A stretch of DNA of 64,000 nt from Eucalyptus grandis (taxonomy: Eukaryota; Streptophyta; Magnoliopsida; Myrtales; Myrtaceae), in assembly GCF_016545825.1 (NCBI RefSeq), contig NC_052614.1, forward strand, positions 59,155,864-59,219,863, written 5' to 3'. The notes beneath the pieces are model-generated. The model had not been told where the DNA came from and searched no databases. It was given only the letters and a program-made list of their open reading frames with translations. Made by a program: the position numbers and the translations under genes. Below are positions 36,401 through 46,369 of this stretch, one piece after another. The stretch's first letter is position 1. Each line of letters begins with the position of its first letter.

Positions 36401-36815
36401 CCTAAATGGATTTATCCAAGAGGAAATCTATGTGAAACAACCTCCCGGTTTTGAAGACCCAAGGAAATCAGACTCTGTATTCAGATTGAAAAAGGCGCTA
36501 TATGATTTAAAGCAAGCACCTCGAGCTTGGTACAACAGATTAAGAAAGTTTTTAATCCAAAATGGCTTTGTTAAAGGTAGAGTAGATACTACACTGTTTA
36601 TCAAAGAGAAAGCAAAAACTTTTTACTTGTTCAAATTTATGTTGATGATATTATTTTTGGATCACCTAACGAAAATATGTGCAAGAAATTCTCTAAGACT
36701 ATGCAGGAAGAGTTTGAAATGAGTATGATGGGTGAACTATCCTTCTTTCTCGGACTTCAAGTAAAACAATTGGAGGAATGAACTTTCATCCACCAAGAAA
36801 AATATGCTAAAGAAC
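33414..36815 (+). mobile_element. Copia A, 3' part (gag end, protease, integrase, RT), truncated
   Basis: Continuation of the outer copia. Gag end with zinc knuckle CFECKKNGHIRPNC at about 33,658, all Cys/His present. Protease WYFDSGCSRHMT near 34,520. Integrase 34,890-35,600 (LWHKKLGHINMKQK, HIDLFGPTR, VVERKNRSL). RT from 36,036 to about 36,780 ([38 protein letters not shown] block). The YVDDIIFGS site near 36,640 is frameshifted. Homology stops within YAKEL near 36,815. RNase H, third ORF and 3' LTR are absent, and NB-ARC sequence in the opposite orientation follows at once. Confidence 0.85.
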
Positions 36816-37157
36816 TTTCCTACAAATCCAAAACCATTGATGTCACGTAGTGATTTCTGCTGCAATGGGACTATGCCCTCCATAGTTGACCTTTCTCGAA
36901 TGCCCTCAAGGAAGCTACAATACTGTCCAAAGTGGCAACACAGTTGATTGAAGATGACGTTGGCTATAGTTGTTTTACCGATGCCACCCATTCCGTAAAT
37001 TCCAATGAGTCGCACATCATCATGGTTGGTATTTAAGAACTCTATCAATTCTTTTACCGGATCATCAAGTCCCATAAAATGTTCAGTCACTAATTTTCGT
37101 TTTATCTTCAATGTCTCCAAAACCTCTGTAACAACCAACCTAACAATCCCTGCTTGG
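36816..37157 (-). pseudogene. NB-ARC exon fragment of a TNL, cut by copia A
   Basis: Nucleotide-binding domain start of a TNL. The acceptor TTGCAG|CCAAGC is at 37,158/37,157. Splicing in phase 2 from the TIR donor pattern gives SQAGIVRLVVTEVLETL, then HFMGLDDPVKELIEF, the P-loop GIYGMGGIGKTT and SFLEGIRERS (RNBS-A). The sequence passes into copia A near 36,815, so Walker B, GLPLA, MHD and the LRRs are missing. Phase agreement with the TIR exon at 38,551-39,051 supports one original gene. Confidence 0.8.
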
Positions 37158-38550
37158 CTGCAAGGTACAAAAGTGCTTTCATTAGTTGACTAGATTAATT
37201 CAAACCCGCACATCAGCTGTGGGGTTGTCAAAATCTTAACTTAAAAAGGTTTGAAGTTTATTAAAGTGATATTTAAGTACGAAGAATAATTACTACAGGC
37301 TAATTCGGTGGAACTCACTTAATATGCTTTTTCATCTGTGATTATATAAATTAATGAAGACTATAGTATTGACTTGAAAGATTGGCCACTTTTAACAAGT
37401 GGTAACTATATCGTGCACAAGCAAAAGTTTACTTGGATTAGATTATACGTGCGATTACTATTTCAAGGCTTTTTAGTTTGCGGATGAAAAGGGAAATAAT
37501 AGTAAATCCGTAAAACCAGTTTCCATACACGTCAAGTTGCATCTCAGTATTTCACAATATGCAAACTGGATCCCCAATTTATACATTTTCTTTTTAAATT
37601 ATATCTGTTGCCCTAACTTTCTTACCAAAATGGCCCTCACCACTCTCCTCGACCAGTGACCATCGACCTCCAGCCGGCCGTCCCGGGCCTTTGTCTATTG
37701 GTTTGCTGCTTGTACTGTTGCGAACTTTTAGTAACCCCTGCTACACCATGTGTCCCTTCTCTCTGTCTCTCGGTCTCTCTATCTCTCTGCGCGCACGCGG
37801 GGCCACACCACTCAAAAGCCGCCGTTGCCAACCTCAGGTCAGAGGTCGGCCACGGTTGTCACCTCCGGCCCTGTCCAGATAAAGGTTGCTTGGCCTTGAT
37901 TGGGACCTCCCGCGAGCTTTGCATAGCTCGAGGGCCTAGATGACAGCCCCATCATTCTTTACATGTTTACAGGATGCTCTCGCTTCTATTGAATATTTAG
38001 ACATGAACTTTTTTCACCGAATCATACTTCCCTATCGTAATTGGTATTTCTTGAGAAGCACTCAAAAACCTGAAACAAAATTTGGCATCAGATGTCATCT
38101 CTAATTTCGTTTGTCGTTTCCCCGTTAATGAAAAATGAAAACCGATATTCTTATCACGAGGAAAATCTATTTTCTGGGTCGAAGTTACTGAGAATGCAGA
38201 TCACTATGGGTGCAAAATTTGAAGTTGATTTTGGTAATCGTCCCGAATAGCAAATGCCAATGGGTGCTCTCGAATATTTCGTACCCTTACGAGACGGGAA
38301 GACGAAACGATGGTTGACAGGAATGAAGTTACCTTTCTAACAGGATGAAAGGTATTGAAGTTTACTGACACCGTAGGGGAAAATTTTGGGGAAGATGTTA
38401 ATAGCAGAGGATGAAAAGTTGAATGAGAGCAGCAATTGGAGTTTGTTTTCAGTATCTTCCGTTAAGAAAAGTGCAAAAGAAATCATTTGACAATGCATTG
38501 TCGTATCCCCAAAAGATGAAGGATGTAGGGATCTTTAAAGAGTATTACCT
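37158..38550 (-). other. TNL intron 1 (1.4 kb)
   Basis: Sequence between the TIR donor (AAAG|GTAATA) and the NB-ARC acceptor. 38,190-38,550 matches 900-1,258, the same intron of the first TIR gene. A GC-rich pyrimidine tract (CTCTGTCTCTCGGTCTCTC) lies near 37,760-37,790. The start of the acceptor region matches the one at 63,208 (TAGACTAGTTGACTAA-type versus TAGACAATTAACG). Confidence 0.65.
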
Positions 38551-39051
38551 TTAGTCCTTTGTCACCACCCATCCCTTGTGTTCAGTTACCTTTATAAGAG
38601 CTCCTTTCCATCCCTCGACTTCATCACAAAAGTCCTCCTCGTGTTTCTTGAGATCAGCTTCATATAGTGATTTCTTAAGTTTGACATCGTCGGATTCCAA
38701 GTGGAAAAAAATGGGAAGGATACTTTTTTTATCCTCTGATTCAGAGACATTGTCTATCATGAGCTTCAACTCATGAAGGCACCATTTACTGGAAGCATAA
38801 GTCTTAGAGAAGATCGGTATGTAGATTATGGTGTTCTTGACAGCTTGTTTAAGTTTCTCACTAATCACTTCACCAATCGGGAGTTTTTCTTTATCCCTAA
38901 ACACGTGGACTCCTGCAACATTCAAGTCGTAGTAGAGGAAATCTGTAAATCCATGACGAGTATCTTCTCCTCTGAAATTCAGGAACACATCGTACTCGCC
39001 TCGTGATGCTGGTGCAGCATCACTACTCGATCCGGTCGCTGAGATTGCCAT
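38551..39051 (-). CDS. TIR domain exon with a stop just before the splice donor (TIR-only or broken TNL)
   Basis: 166 codons from ATG 39,049-39,051 to TAA at 38,551-38,553. After a Ser/Ala-rich start (MAISATGSSSDAAPASRGE) come the TIR motifs VFLNFRGEDTRHGFTDF, GVHVFRDKEKLPIG, YIPIFSKTYASSKWCLHEL (Glu of HEL as the likely catalytic residue) and SILPIFFHLES. The first TIR gene reads GAC-CAA-AG|GT at the end of this exon; here CAA is TAA. Translation should therefore stop one partial codon before the donor whether or not the exon is spliced, leaving a TIR-only protein. The NB-ARC partner is also truncated. Plant TIR-only proteins can be active NADases, so this may be functional or simply decayed. 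An open frame extends 40 codons upstream of the chosen ATG. Confidence 0.8.
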   Translation of the reverse strand: MAISATGSSSDAAPASRGEYDVFLNFRGEDTRHGFTDFLYYDLNVAGVHVFRDKEKLPIGEVISEKLKQAVKNTIIYIPIFSKTYASSKWCLHELKLMIDNVSESEDKKSILPIFFHLESDDVKLKKSLYEADLKKHEEDFCDEVEGWKGALIKVTEHKGWVVTKD

Positions 39052-39170
39052 AGCTAGGAAGCTCACTACTTCCAGAAATCTCTCTCTCACCTTAAGAAAA
39101 ACAAAGGTTGGTGTGGTGTGGCCTATCCAAGAAATGAGGTGAGGAGAGGTTCTGGATATTAACGAGGCCA

Positions 39171-39320
39171 ATACCTAAAATACTTGGCCGGCTCACTTTA
39201 AAGTCAAACGTAATTGTCTATGCCCCACCTAACGTTCTGCATTAGCAAGTGGAGGTGTCCAAGACTTTTTAAGAATTTTGGAAATTTCTAAAGACTCCTC
39301 TCGGAAGACCATAAAAATCA
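39171..39320 (-). promoter_or_regulatory. TNL upstream module, copy 3
   Basis: Same module as at 1,861-2,013, about 120 bp upstream of the second TIR start codon. It keeps GGCTCACTTTAAAGTC, CCACCTAACGTTCTGCA, GGTGTCCAAGACTTT and TCGGAAGACCATAAA. Confidence 0.5.
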
Positions 39321-39538
39321 ATCAGAATCTCTTTTATTTCGTTTGGGATAAAAGCATCGGTCCTTCAACTACTGCAAAATGTTCAATCAAGCCCCTCAAT
39401 TTGTTTTTGGTGGTGCAATTGGGTTTATAAAGGCATACCTTTTGTTCCATTTGATTCTTCAATTAAAATTATAAACAGAGGTGCACCTTATGGGGAAATT
39501 ATAATATAAAAAATTATTTTAAATTATTTTTAAAAAAA

Positions 39539-40020
39539 TTAATATCCTAAAAAACCCCAAACTTATACAAGTGTGATAAATTTACTCCAAAATAATTTTT
39601 ACCATGAGAAACCTCAAACCGATCTACGTGTGACAAATTTGTCTCAAACGACCAACAAAAATCCCAAACCACTACACTTGTAATAAATTTACCCCAAACT
39701 AATTTGACTGCCAAAACCCGAAATTGGTACATTTGTGACAAATAATATCACAAAAAAAAAATCATAAAAATTGCTTAAATGTTATAAATAGAGAATAAAA
39801 TCTCAAATTGGTATATCGGTCAACCTTACGTGTCATCGACTTAATAATTTGATAGTTAAATTTAATAGAAACTAACATAGTAAATTTAGCACAAATATAT
39901 CAGTTTGGGTAAATTTATCAAAAGTGTACCAATTTTGGGTTTTTTTTTTTTGTCAGAAAATTAATTTGGGTAAATGTGTTATAGGTGTACTAATTTGAGG
40001 TTTTTTAGAATATTAACCCA
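39539..40020. repeat. Foldback repeat with internally repeated arms
   Basis: The left arm starts TTAATATCCTAAAAAACC and holds about four diverged repeats of 50-60 bp built on CCAAAC..A.ACTTGT.ATAAATTT. The right arm (about 39,890-40,020) is the inverted counterpart and ends GGTTTTTTAGAATATTAA. I infer a MITE-like foldback element. A partial relative lies at about 43,617-43,720. Confidence 0.6.
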
Positions 40021-40079
40021 AAATAAAAATATGGAAAGAACAAAAATCCTCAAAAAAAGGTAGGGATTGGAGAGTGGAG

Positions 40080-40200
40080 AGGGTGGCTTTGCTGGATTGT
40101 GGGGCGGTGGACTTCGCAAGGCTATGGGACGGGGAGAGGCGTCTGTTCGTGAACAGCCTGACGAAGAAGATCGGAGATGACAATCTCCTACATCCCTAAA
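40080..40200 (+). pseudogene. ABCG (PDR-type) transporter-like scrap, copy 1
   Basis: One frame reads LDCGAVDFARL, then ERRLFVNSLTKKIGDDNL before a stop. This fits the region ahead of the first nucleotide-binding domain of plant full-size ABCG transporters, which export lipids and terpenoids. Only this exon-sized scrap exists. A related copy is at 43,282-43,500. Confidence 0.45.
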
Positions 40201-40489
40201 TGCTTCCTGACCGAGGGGAGAGGACCGAAGTGAGCGAAGAATGCAATCGGATAATTATAGGCAAAATTAAGGGGACCCAAATGCTTTTCTCATGATTTTC
40301 GTGCGTAAGATGTCCTTCAACATATAACAACATTGTCAGCATCTTTATTTGCATTTTCAACATAAGGCTCGAACAAGCCAAGCATATAGTTTAAAGACCT
40401 TATTGCACAAAAAAATTGGGGGACTTTACTGAGCATTTTGCAACAATTTAGAGACGCCTAATACCTCGATCCTTTTTTTTATCTGCATA

Positions 40490-40615
40490 TAATAAGGCTT
40501 GTCAATAAACTAACACAAGGCCGATAACCCGTGCAACTTATGGCATTATCGAGAACTATTTTTGGAATGATAATTTCTAAAGCTTTAAAGCTTTAATGAA
40601 CGACTCGAGATCCAG
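40490..40615. repeat. Duplicated noncoding segment (copy 1 of 3)
   Basis: Shares ATAAGGCTTGT, GGCATTATCGAGAACTATTT and TTTCTAAAGCTTTA with 43,980-44,090, and more weakly with 42,040-42,150. It follows the ABCG-like scrap in both larger blocks, which indicates block duplication. Confidence 0.5.
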
Positions 40616-41034
40616 CTCTGCCCTACAACCCCACGGGGGAAATTTTCCATTCCCATCCCTACCTTGCATAACTAAGCGGGTTTAGGGGAAGATCCAAAAG
40701 GACAAATTGATATAGTGTCTTCAGGTGGAGAACAAAGATTGAACCAACTAACCCTAAATAATTCCAACAAACCACCATGCGTTCTAGCTAATCACCAAAT
40801 TTTCTCGGGAAAATCCAATTTTCCCCATGAAAGCGAGAGAAAGAGGGAGAAGGCAAAAAGCAAAAAAGAAACTGTACGGAGCAGCCCCATTGGCTGGCCC
40901 TAATTACTGCTCCTCCCGAAAAAATTGCAACATGCACGGCGTCCATGGAGATAAGCTAGTCTCCGCGGGCTTTCGCCTCACTACTTGAATTTATCCTCTT
41001 TCTCCTCCTTTAAGTCTCACTCCCACCCTATTAA

Positions 41035-41859
41035 GGCTATGTTTGACCATCAGAATAAAATTCAGAATATGATAAAATTTATCATATTCTATATTTAGTA
41101 TATCCTCAAGACAGAATAAAGTCGGATATAAAGATATATATATCGAGATAAAATTATCCTAAAAGATAGATGGAATAAAGTTATATAAAAATTTTAACTT
41201 TCAAATTAGGAAATTTATTTTTTCTCGAGATAACAAATTTCTTAAATTAACAAAATTAACAAAATTTACTAAATTAAAATTAATAGACCAAAAAAATTAA
41301 CAAAATTAAAATTATATTTCAATATATAAATAATATTTGAATTCTAATATAAGAAATTCAAAAAAATAAAATTTTAGTGATTTTAATTTAATCTTATTTT
41401 TACTTATATATTAGAATTTAAGTCTATATTAGAATATAAATTCAATATATAAATATAAATTTTTATTTATATTTTTACACATTTTAGGTATTTTAGTATT
41501 TTAGGTATATTAGTATAGTTTGCTATTTAATAAAATTTTATTAGAGAATGATAGAAAGGAAAGAAAGAAATAACAAAGAAATTAATTTAAAAAAAAAAAA
41601 AGAGGAAAATAAAATGGAAAGAGCAACTAAAAATAAAGTAAGCAAAAGTGTCACGAGAGATTTTTATTATTTCCGTTTGCAAATTTTTTGGTTTGCTTAT
41701 ATTAATCTGCCATTTATACTAACAATGTACCTGATATAATGTAAATATTTCAAATTGCAATCATCAAACAATGGACAAGATATAGTGAAATTCCTGAATT
41801 TTATATTTAATCTTATTTAATCCGATCCTGATTAGAAATCCGAATGACCAAACATAACC
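41035..41859. mobile_element. 825-bp MITE, PIF/Harbinger (Tourist)-like
   Basis: Terminal inverted repeats GGCTATGTTTGACCAT (left) and, as the reverse complement of the right end, GGTTATGTTTGGTCAT. Both ends are flanked by TAA (41,032-41,034 and 41,860-41,862), the target preference of PIF/Harbinger elements. The interior is extremely AT-rich with short palindromes and no transposase. It is longer than most Tourist MITEs. Confidence 0.8.
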
Positions 41860-42889
41860 TAAGGTCATCCCCCAACAACACCAAACTATCTTGTTATCGT
41901 CATCAGCGGCGGCTCCTAGTTTGTTCTTTCGATGATTGCTATAATGATAGTAGTTGAAGGGCCTAATTAAACATTTTGTAGGAAGGACTCCGAATGTCTT
42001 TGTCCTTAAATCTGGGTCCATATGATGAAGCTCTTAGATCAATTTACACAAGACCAATAGTTTGTGCATGGCACGACATAATCGAGAACTATTTCAGAAA
42101 TGATATTTTCTGAAGCTTGAAGGTTTAGTGACTACTTTAAACACTATAGACATGTTTTAGGAAAGACATGTTACATTAAAATATTGCATACTTACTAAAT
42201 GATTGGTCGAATTCTTTTCATATTTCTAGAAGTACTTTAGACGAATATTCTTTGTAATAAAATAAATGTAGACACCTTTTCTTGAAACAGTATGTTTGAA
42301 TAGAAACTTTGTATTTCAATATCAATTTGGATGGTTTTTGTTTCTAAGTAGTATGTTTATACGTGATTTCGGTTCCATAAGAGCGAATCACGTTTCGTCA
42401 CATGTGAAAAGGCCCCCCAACCCCACCCTCGTCTCTTCAATACCAATATAAAATATTTTGGTTATCCTTTTCTTTTTGGCTTGATAAGATACACGCAACC
42501 CAACAGGTCCAAGATTACATTTCCTAGAAATGAACCGTGGTCCGAATTATAGGTAGAGGTCTTTATAGATAAATAATCTTACATGTAGCAAATATTGACT
42601 TCAGCATTTGGCATATGTTGGCAAGGGGTGCTAAAGTGATAGTCGGAAGGAAAATAAGAAATTGACATCTATTAGATCGCATTATCCTAGTCAACTGAAA
42701 TACTGAGTCAAACAAGTTCAACTCTTTTTTCTTTTTTTTTTGTGATGGATTTAATTTTTAAGATAACATAATGCCATTTGAGGGTATTATCCTTGAAAAT
42801 TTATATTAATTCAGTGCGACAGTCAAGTCAATGCGAGAATCTTTCTCAAAAGATAAGAGATTTTTGCTGGACTGGTCCGAGGGAAGAAA
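41860..42889. other. Noncoding spacer
   Basis: No gene is supported. It contains relics also found near 3,640-3,720 (at 42,450-42,545) and a copy of the 40,490 segment (42,040-42,150). Confidence 0.45.
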
Positions 42890-43065
42890 CAAAGTTGGTC
42901 GGCTCACTTTAAATTCAAATCTAATCGTCTTCCTCCCTCCTAACATTCTGCAGCCGCAAGTGGACACCAGTGAAGGCGTCCAAGACTTTCTAACAAGTTC
43001 TGGAAATTTTTACAGACTCCTTGGGAGACCATAAAGGCCAATCAGAAGCTCTTCTATTTTTTTTC
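42890..43065 (-). promoter_or_regulatory. TNL upstream module, copy 4 (no TIR exon beside it)
   Basis: Matches the module closely: GGCTCACTTTAAATTC, TCCTAACATTCTGCA, GTGGACACC.GTGAAGG, TCCAAGACTTTCTAACAAG and GGGAGACCATAAAGG. No TIR exon follows on the left, where 42,200-42,890 is noncoding. Confidence 0.5.
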
Positions 43066-43281
43066 CCTTCTTGGAATAAGACATCTAATCCCTAAATTGT
43101 TAAAAAAAAATGTGCAATCATGTCCCGCATTTTTTTTTCCTGTGCGACCGGGTTCCTAATCGGCATACCTTTTTGGCTTTTGGTCGTATCTTCAGCGAGG
43201 GGCGGCCCTCGCTCAAAGCTGAGGCGAAGGTTGGTGACCCTCATTGCTTCCACCTGTATGTTGAAGAAGAACGGAGAGGGC

Positions 43282-43500
43282 GTCTGTACTGGACTGTGAG
43301 GTGGTGGACATCGCAAAGCTCAGGGACTTGGAGAGGCACGTGCTTGTGGATAACCTATTGAAGAAGATCGAAGAGGACAATCTCCCGCTTCTCCAGGAGC
43401 TTCATGTGCGATTGGACAGGACCAAAGCGAGCCAAGACTGCAATCGTCTACAAAACCAAGAGGATACAAATGCATTTCTCATGAATTTGGTGAATTGACT
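43282..43500 (+). pseudogene. ABCG (PDR-type) transporter-like scrap, copy 2
   Basis: One frame reads SVLDCEVVDIAKLRDLERH, then VLVDNLLKKIEEDNLPLLQEL and RLDR, followed by unrelated residues. The LL.KI.EDN..LLQ.L..R.DR wording matches the N-terminal cytosolic region of PDR-type ABCG proteins. No nucleotide-binding or membrane region follows. Better preserved than copy 1. Confidence 0.5.
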
Positions 43501-44090
43501 TCATTTATTGCAGAATGAATTCATCTTTAAGCAAGAGAGCACTACAAAACTTCTTTTAGATGGAGATGCATCCGCTTCTCAAAAATGAATTTCTGTTTGA
43601 TTTTTCTTATTTTATTGGGTTAATACCACAAAAAACTCCAAATTGATACATTTGTAACAAATTTATCTTAAATTAATTTTTTTACCATAAAAAATCCTAA
43701 ATTAGTATATTTACGAAAAATTTTATGACACATAAAGTGCCATGTTAGCATTTAACGACCACATCAGCATCTCCATTTGTAATTTTAACAGAAGAATCAA
43801 TTCTAACAAAACGAGTATATAGTTTTAGGTATCCATTTTATACAATATATATGTACATGTGTGTGTGTCTATTTGCACAATTTGCTATACATTGAGGAAT
43901 CTATTTGGACATTTTGCTAGTTTAAGGACTCCCTATACATCTACCCATTTTTGTTTTGTTTTGTTTTGTGCGTGCATATGATAAGGCTTGTGATTAGCTT
44001 ACAATAGGCCAATAGCCGGTGCAACACGTGACATTATTGTGAAATATTTTAGGAATGATTTTTTCTAAAGCTTTAGAACATTAATTAGTA

Positions 44091-45403
44091 CTCGTAAACA
44101 CCATTGATTAGAAATCATGTCTATCGCTCCTTTGAGACTTCGTTTTTTAGGACCCAAAATCGAGCTCCTATTCTTCGGTGTTATTTTTATTTCTTACCTT
44201 TTGGAAATTATTTAGGCATTCAAAACTAACATGCCTCGTGCGATTTCTTAGCATTTCCAAACCTTTCCCTAGGGAGATGATTCGAACAATGATTGGAGGT
44301 CATATTTATCTTATGTCCTATTTTCTGCATGCGATTCTAATTGATGCTTGAATTTTATTCTTCGATGCATGATAAGAATTGCTCAATTATGTCTTACAGC
44401 CATGTGAGTGCATATAGATGAAGGGGGGTGAGACATGCTCCACCCTTTCCAGGTCCTTTCCCGCAGCTACTGTCGATTGCTTTTTGGTTGGAATCATTCA
44501 CGGGTGCCACATTCTACCTTAATAAACATATTTAGATTCAATTTCAGCGAAGAGTGTCATTATCATGCACCTAATAAATTGGGATAAATAATGGATACTT
44601 GCACCTTGCCCCACTTGATCGCACTAAAGCATGGGGTCTTTACTAGAAACACGGACATCACAATAAAGAACCAAGAAAAGAAAAAGGAAAAGCCAAAAAA
44701 AAAAAAAAAAAGTCATGAATTACAGCTTGCCTTTGCATATTTTCCTTTAACCACCAGTAGCACCAACTTTTCTAGTGTGAACTAGAAATTACGAAGGAAT
44801 ATTGGATAAGGTTAAGACCGGGGCCGTCTCCTGTCTAATTCTGCGCCCACGGATTGCTGCCCTACCCCAGCTACCGGACTGCGATTTAGACAATATGTTG
44901 TCAAACTGGCCCAGTATCCACGCTCACGCCTGGGTTCTTTGAACCGAAAAAGCTTAACCTCCAATTCACACAGTTTAGCTGTTTCTCACTAAATCTTAAA
45001 GGTCTTATAGTACATATAAAACTCTGAAGCTGTCCAATTATCAATTAGGGACACTAGTTCTAAGGAACACAGCAGAGCCTTAACTCCTGGTTGAGGAAGT
45101 GACTAAGGAAATTTTTCCCAAAAGTTGGAAGAGCGGAAGAGCACATGACGTTTTTTAAGATCCATATTTTTTAGTTTCTGCACATGACCAGAGGTGTTCA
45201 GGTCAAAGACGCTGCCAATAAAACGGTATGCTTGAGCCACATCGGGTAAAGCGACGTACAAAGATAAATATGGTGCTTGTTATTATAAAATGCAGATTAA
45301 TGAAACTACCGACATAAGAGCATTCAACTACACAATTAGGATGGAGAGACCACTGTTTCAGGGAGAGACTGTAATTACGAAGAGACAGAGAGTGAGTGGG
45401 TCA
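44091..45403. other. Noncoding spacer, no gene seen
   Basis: No domain, repeat family or splice-consistent exon was recognised. The small plus frame near 44,591-44,785 ends in an A-rich low-complexity stretch. Confidence 0.5.
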
Positions 45404-45787
45404 GTATGTGTTGACACCTCAATTTTAAGTAGGTTAATTTTATTAAGTTTTTATTTCGGATAAATAAGATAATTAAAAAAAAAAAACAGCAAGAAAAACA
45501 GAAGCCAGCAACCCATTTTTCTCCCTCTCTTCCCCCTCCGCACGGGCCTCTACGGCCCACTTTCCTTCTCCTCCGGCCCAGCCCTTTTCGGTCTTCTTCC
45601 TCCTCCATCCGCTCTGCAACACACGCGCAGAGGGCGCGACGCCGGATGAGCGGACGGACGGCGACGCGCGTGAGAAAGGGGGGGCAGCTGGAGGACAGGT
45701 GGCGGATGGGACGCCGGTTCGGCCACGGAGGTCCGGTCGGCAAGCCAAAGACCGGCGGCCGAGCCTCTCCGTCGACCGGACCTCCTC

Positions 45788-45800
45788 GCCTATAAATAGC
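45788..45800 (+). promoter_or_regulatory. TATA box of the solo LTR
   Basis: GCCTATAAATAGCGG in a GC-rich context, about 380 bp into the LTR. It is the likely core promoter of the lost element and could still start transcripts toward 46,000. Confidence 0.6.
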
Positions 45801-46347
45801 GGAGCATTTCCGTCGTTGATGGACACACCGAGAAGATCGCGAGCTTGGAAACTTCCTCCCGAGAGACTTCGGAGGAGGTTGAAGAGCGAGCGAGAGAGAG
45901 AGGCTGCGAGCTCCGAGAGATACCCTGAGAGACTTCGGGAACTCAAAGAGCGAGCAAGGGCGAAGCGGTCGGGTCGCGAGCTCAACGACCTCCCTCCGAG
46001 ACTTCGGGGGAGGCCGGCGGTGAGCGAACCCAGATCTGCGAGAACTCGAGAGAAGCGGATTGAGGTCGCAGACCGGACGACCCACCGAGAGACTTCGGGG
46101 TCCGAGGGCTCGTGGCCGGAAATCCGAGGCGTGGCCGGAGGAGTGGATCGGGAGAGAGGGGGGAGATCGAGCTCGGGGAAGGCGAAAGGGCGTCGGCGCG
46201 TGCGACGCCGTTGCCGTCTCTCGCCGTGAACGGTGGCCGGTCTTGACCAGGTAGCCCTCTCCATTGTCCCGTTCTCGTCGCCGCCGCCGCTACCATAGTC
46301 ATCGTCGCCGCCGAAATGCCCTGGTTTCCGTCTCCGGCGACGTGGAT

Positions 46348-46369
46348 TCGCAAACCCTAGGGTTTGCGA
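46348..46369. repeat. Perfect 22-bp palindrome with paired telo boxes
   Basis: A perfect palindrome centred on CCTAGG, containing AAACCCTA and its reverse complement TAGGGTTT. Each half is a plant telo box, a motif bound by telomere-repeat-binding factors. It lies downstream of the LTR TATA box. Confidence 0.8.

Noticed and set aside
45473..46264. Long open frames on both strands (up to 263 codons) in GC-rich DNA
   Set aside because: They lie wholly inside the solo LTR, overlap one another in several frames and are made of GAGACTTCGG repeats, giving RSLSSRSLSG-like low complexity. No domain is visible.
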